DNA of 8,292 nucleotides from RUG754 sp041856085. GTDB lineage: Bacteria > Bacillota > Clostridia > Peptostreptococcales > Anaerovoracaceae. The stretch covers positions 1 to 8,292 of the forward strand of contig JBHAFL010000079.1 of NCBI GenBank assembly GCA_041856085.1, given 5' to 3'. The translations under genes were made by a program, and so were the position numbers. The notes beneath the pieces are model-generated. The model searched no databases, was not told where the DNA came from, and saw only the letters and a list, made by a program, of their open reading frames with translations. Below, one piece after another: positions 5,659 to 8,292 of the stretch (positions within the stretch are counted from its first letter, which is position 1; the number at the start of each line of letters is the position of its first letter).

Positions 5659-7932
5659 ATGAAAATGAAGTATAAATCTTTGGCGGTTATGACTGTTTTG
5701 GTTTTTTTAATTTTTAACATCATCTCAATCAGTTTATTTATAATCTATATGCGCCAGAACGGAGAAAATAAGGCCGTCAAATACGCTCAGAAAAGCACCC
5801 TCGAAATGACAATAGAAAAAAGCGAGCTTATTTCCATAGCTTTTGAAAGAATCCAAGGCCGAGTAGAAATGCTCGCCCGATATATGGAGGAAATATTAGA
5901 AACCGAGGTCTCTGAAGAATTAAGCGATGATTACGTCATTAGGGAGGACGGGACTATTACAAGGCTCAAAAATCCCGAAAAGGATAATTCTGAGCAAAGC
6001 AATATCATTGTACCCAATACAACCGTACTGTCAAAGGAATTAATCAGAGAGATAAACCTGACCGAAAAATTGGATAAATATTTTGCTTTGGTTAAGGAAA
6101 ACGAAGATGTTTCATGGTGTTATATCGTCACAAAGGATAACCTGCTGAGATGCAGTCCGTACAGCGAGCTCGGCGAGTTCTTCTCAAGCGACCACAGTCA
6201 GGTAAACGACGTTTTTTATACACAGGCAAGCAATTATAACAACCCGAAAAACGAGGCCATCTGGACAACTCCGTATTATGATTATCTGGGGACGGGCTGG
6301 ACTATGACATGCACCAAGCCCATCTTTGAAAAAAACGGGGAGCTTTTCGGCGTAATATGTATCGATTTACCAATCAACAAAATTAAGGAAAAATATTTAG
6401 AGGAGCTTTCATTAAGCGACTCCGGCAAAATATGCTGGATGACCGCCGACGGAGATGTGTATTACCATACGGATTATCAAGAGCTTAGAGCGAATCAGGG
6501 AGAGGAGCTTAAGAAAAATATTTTTAACGAGGCATTGTCGGAGGAGCATTCTGAGAAGCTGAGGGATGTTGCGGGCAGAAGCGAGCCGGGTATGGACATG
6601 TTTTATTCCTACGGCATAGGATATAACATCATATATTCCCCTGTCAGAAATACAGACTCGCTGCTCTTCGTCGAAATCAATCTTGAAGAGCTGAGCACAT
6701 TCTATGACTTGGATATAAACGGCGTTTTGCTCATTGCATTTTTGGATTTGATATTGGTTATCCTGTTTGCCACTCTGCTGTATTTTCGCTTTTCAAAGCC
6801 TATGCATCGCCTCGTAGACAGCGCAAAAAAAATCAGCATGGGCTGCTACGACTCACTTGACATCGAGGAGGCAAACAAGGAGGGCTACTATGAAATAGTA
6901 CGGCTTAATCAGGCATTTTACTCAATGAGCGAGAGTATAAAAAAATACACCGAGGATCTCAAAGACAAAAACAGCGAGATAAAAACCATTATAGATGCGA
7001 TAGACGAAACCCTTATGGTGGTTGAGGCAGGTAAGGATATAGACTCGATATCCATAGATGTAAACCACATACCGACCGACCTCTTAAAAAGCGGAATAGC
7101 GGAGGTCGTATCAAGCAAGGAAGCCTACGAACAGACCGTAGTGGCAGGGGGAGAGGCTTATAAAAACATTTATTATCCTATAATCAAAGAGAATACCGTA
7201 TCAAAGGTTGTTATTTCGAGCGAATGCGTCACTAAGGCTTTGCTTTTTGAAAAAGAAATTCAGCAGATTGAAAAAATGGCGGGCGTCGGACAGTTAGCCG
7301 CGGCTATCGTACACGAGTTAAAGAATATTTTAGCAAGAATTAAGGGAGCTACATATATTCTGGATATGACCGCGTCAGGTGAAAGAAGCGAGGTAATAAC
7401 CATTAAACACGCAGTAGATGAAGCCGAAAACGTCATAACCACCCTACTCGATTTTTCCGCTCGCGATGAAAAAGGAAGTGAAATGATACACATCGGAACC
7501 CTCATAAACCAAATTCTTCTGCTGTCAAAAAAGGAAATAATAGGCAAGGGAATTTCTATATACAAGGACATAGACAACGCCTGCTACGTTCATTCCGACA
7601 AGAGGGAAGCAATAAAGGTGATTCTGCAAAATATTATAATAAATTCCATCCAAGGCGTAGGCAATGAGGGAAAAATAGAAATCCGATGCTTCCAGCAAAA
7701 ATCGGAAATTGTTATTTTCATAAAGGATAACGGCCCCGGAATAAAAGAGGCTGACAGAGATAAAATATTCGAGCCGTTCTTCACCACCAAGGAGGGCGGG
7801 CACGGCATAGGACTCTGGATAACAAAGCGATTGATAGATTCGCTCGGCGGAGAAATCGAATTAAACAGTCCTGAGGACGGCGGAGCGGAGTTCAAGCTTA
7901 CAATGCCTGACAATATCGAGGAGGAAAACTGA
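5659..7932 (+). CDS. Membrane sensor histidine kinase, double-Cache-like sensor, HAMP, NtrB/AtoS-like core
   Basis: This 757-residue kinase has TM1 at about 8-31, an extracytoplasmic region at about 32-353, TM2 at about 354-376, a HAMP domain at about 377-430 with Pro381, and a coiled segment to about 445. A short region (445-530) may be a degenerate PAS-like domain, and the catalytic core follows. The sensor resembles dCache: segments such as VSWCYIVTKDNLLRCSPYSE (151-170), WTTPYYDYLGTGW (202-214) and GELFGVICIDLPINKI (227-242) are typical. Core motifs are phospho-acceptor His552 in IVHELKN, N-box Asn658/Asn662, G1 DNGPG (690-694), F-box FEPFFTTKEGG (704-714) and G2 GHGIGLW (714-720). The usual Pro after HExxN is Ile557. 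AAAGG at 5648-5652 supports ATG 5659. One base separates it from the response regulator gene, so the two form a cognate pair. It likely senses an external small molecule and controls a sigma-54 activator. Confidence 0.93.
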   Translation: MKMKYKSLAVMTVLVFLIFNIISISLFIIYMRQNGENKAVKYAQKSTLEMTIEKSELISIAFERIQGRVEMLARYMEEILETEVSEELSDDYVIREDGTITRLKNPEKDNSEQSNIIVPNTTVLSKELIREINLTEKLDKYFALVKENEDVSWCYIVTKDNLLRCSPYSELGEFFSSDHSQVNDVFYTQASNYNNPKNEAIWTTPYYDYLGTGWTMTCTKPIFEKNGELFGVICIDLPINKIKEKYLEELSLSDSGKICWMTADGDVYYHTDYQELRANQGEELKKNIFNEALSEEHSEKLRDVAGRSEPGMDMFYSYGIGYNIIYSPVRNTDSLLFVEINLEELSTFYDLDINGVLLIAFLDLILVILFATLLYFRFSKPMHRLVDSAKKISMGCYDSLDIEEANKEGYYEIVRLNQAFYSMSESIKKYTEDLKDKNSEIKTIIDAIDETLMVVEAGKDIDSISIDVNHIPTDLLKSGIAEVVSSKEAYEQTVVAGGEAYKNIYYPIIKENTVSKVVISSECVTKALLFEKEIQQIEKMAGVGQLAAAIVHELKNILARIKGATYILDMTASGERSEVITIKHAVDEAENVITTLLDFSARDEKGSEMIHIGTLINQILLLSKKEIIGKGISIYKDIDNACYVHSDKREAIKVILQNIIINSIQGVGNEGKIEIRCFQQKSEIVIFIKDNGPGIKEADRDKIFEPFFTTKEGGHGIGLWITKRLIDSLGGEIELNSPEDGGAEFKLTMPDNIEEEN

Positions 7933-7933
7933 A

Positions 7934-8292
7934 ATGACTCAAATAATGCTTGTCGACGACGACAAAGAATTGCTTACTATATACGAAAAAATATTCCGAT
8001 TAAAGGGCTTTGACGTCATCGCATGCGACAGCGGCGAAAAAGCCCTGGAGAATATTAAACGCAAAACCTTTTCCGTAGTTATTTCAGATATTGTGATGCC
8101 GAAAATGGACGGAATGCGATTGCTAAACGCGATTAAAGAGTATTCTCCGAAAACGGAGGTAATAATGCTGACAGCGGAGGGCTCTATCTCCGGTGCGGTT
8201 AATGCCGTAAAAAACGGCGCCTTTTCATATTTTGTGAAGCCTGCCGACGTCGAGGAGCTTATATCCAACGTAAAAAAAGCGTCCGAGCTCAC
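7934..8292 (+). CDS. Response regulator, NtrC-family-like receiver domain (3' truncated by window)
   Basis: The first 119 residues of a regulator are visible and the frame is still open at the window edge. They form one complete receiver domain: acidic pocket Asp8-Asp9-Asp10 (MLVDDD), phospho-acceptor Asp52 in VVISDIVMPKMDG, switch Thr80 and invariant Lys102 in YFVKPAD. The string MLTAEGSISGAVNAVKNGAF (78-97) follows the pattern seen in NtrC, AtoC and ZraR receivers, which suggests that a sigma-54 AAA+ domain and a Fis-type DNA-binding domain follow. Those parts are outside the window, so this is a prediction. GAGGAGG at 7918-7924 lies 9 bases before the ATG, within the end of the kinase gene, and only one base separates the kinase stop from this start, so the genes are translationally coupled. 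Confidence 0.88.
   Translation, partial: MTQIMLVDDDKELLTIYEKIFRLKGFDVIACDSGEKALENIKRKTFSVVISDIVMPKMDGMRLLNAIKEYSPKTEVIMLTAEGSISGAVNAVKNGAFSYFVKPADVEELISNVKKASEL

Noticed and set aside
7939..8292. Long minus-strand open frame opposite the response regulator
   Set aside because: The + strand encodes a complete receiver domain with all conserved residues, so the minus frame is a shadow.
1..8292. CRISPR arrays, tRNA or rRNA genes, insertion sequences, phage genes
   Set aside because: No regularly spaced repeats, cloverleaf-like segments, transposase or phage genes were seen on either strand.

Overview
The window looks like a low-to-mid GC Firmicute of the class Clostridia, probably an anaerobic amino-acid or amide user. 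The evidence is AGGAGG-type ribosome binding sites, frequent AGA arginine codons, tightly packed same-strand operons, strong hairpin terminators, and sigma-54 control of a catabolic operon next to its own sensor kinase. This assignment is inferred from style, not from a marker gene. All convincing genes are on the + strand.

Region 1 (1-2999) is the 3' part of a branched-chain amino acid (Liv/HAAT-type) ABC importer operon: the end of the permease livH, the whole permease livM, and the ATPases livG and livF. The genes abut or overlap by one base. The periplasmic-type binding protein is not in the window and presumably lies upstream. LivG carries an unusual acidic, aromatic N-terminal extension of about 45 residues.

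Region 2 (3000-3446) is a 447-base non-coding stretch and the most informative part of the window. It holds a small UUCG-loop hairpin, a strong terminator for the liv operon, a perfect 13-bp hairpin that looks like part of an intergenic repeat, a 19-bp dyad, and a close match to a sigma-54 (-24/-12) promoter. The promoter sits about 45 bases of leader upstream of the next operon.

Region 3 (3447-5535) is a two-gene operon: a cytoplasmic cysteine hydrolase of the isochorismatase-like family with an intact Asp-Lys-Cys triad, and a 12-TM APC-superfamily permease. The natural reading is uptake of a small amide, amino-acid or carbamoyl compound followed by hydrolysis. The substrate cannot be read from the sequence.

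Region 4 (5659-8292, cut by the window end) is a two-component pair. The first gene is a membrane histidine kinase with a large extracytoplasmic double-Cache-like sensor, HAMP and an NtrB/AtoS-like catalytic core. The second is a response regulator whose receiver domain resembles the NtrC family.

The best integrated hypothesis is a self-contained nutrient-sensing circuit. The Cache kinase senses an external compound and phosphorylates the NtrC-like regulator. The regulator binds the dyad about 108 bp upstream of the predicted start site and activates the sigma-54 promoter of the hydrolase-permease operon. The promoter, dyad and protein domains are seen in the sequence. The link between them is inference, and the regulator's AAA+ and DNA-binding domains lie beyond the window.
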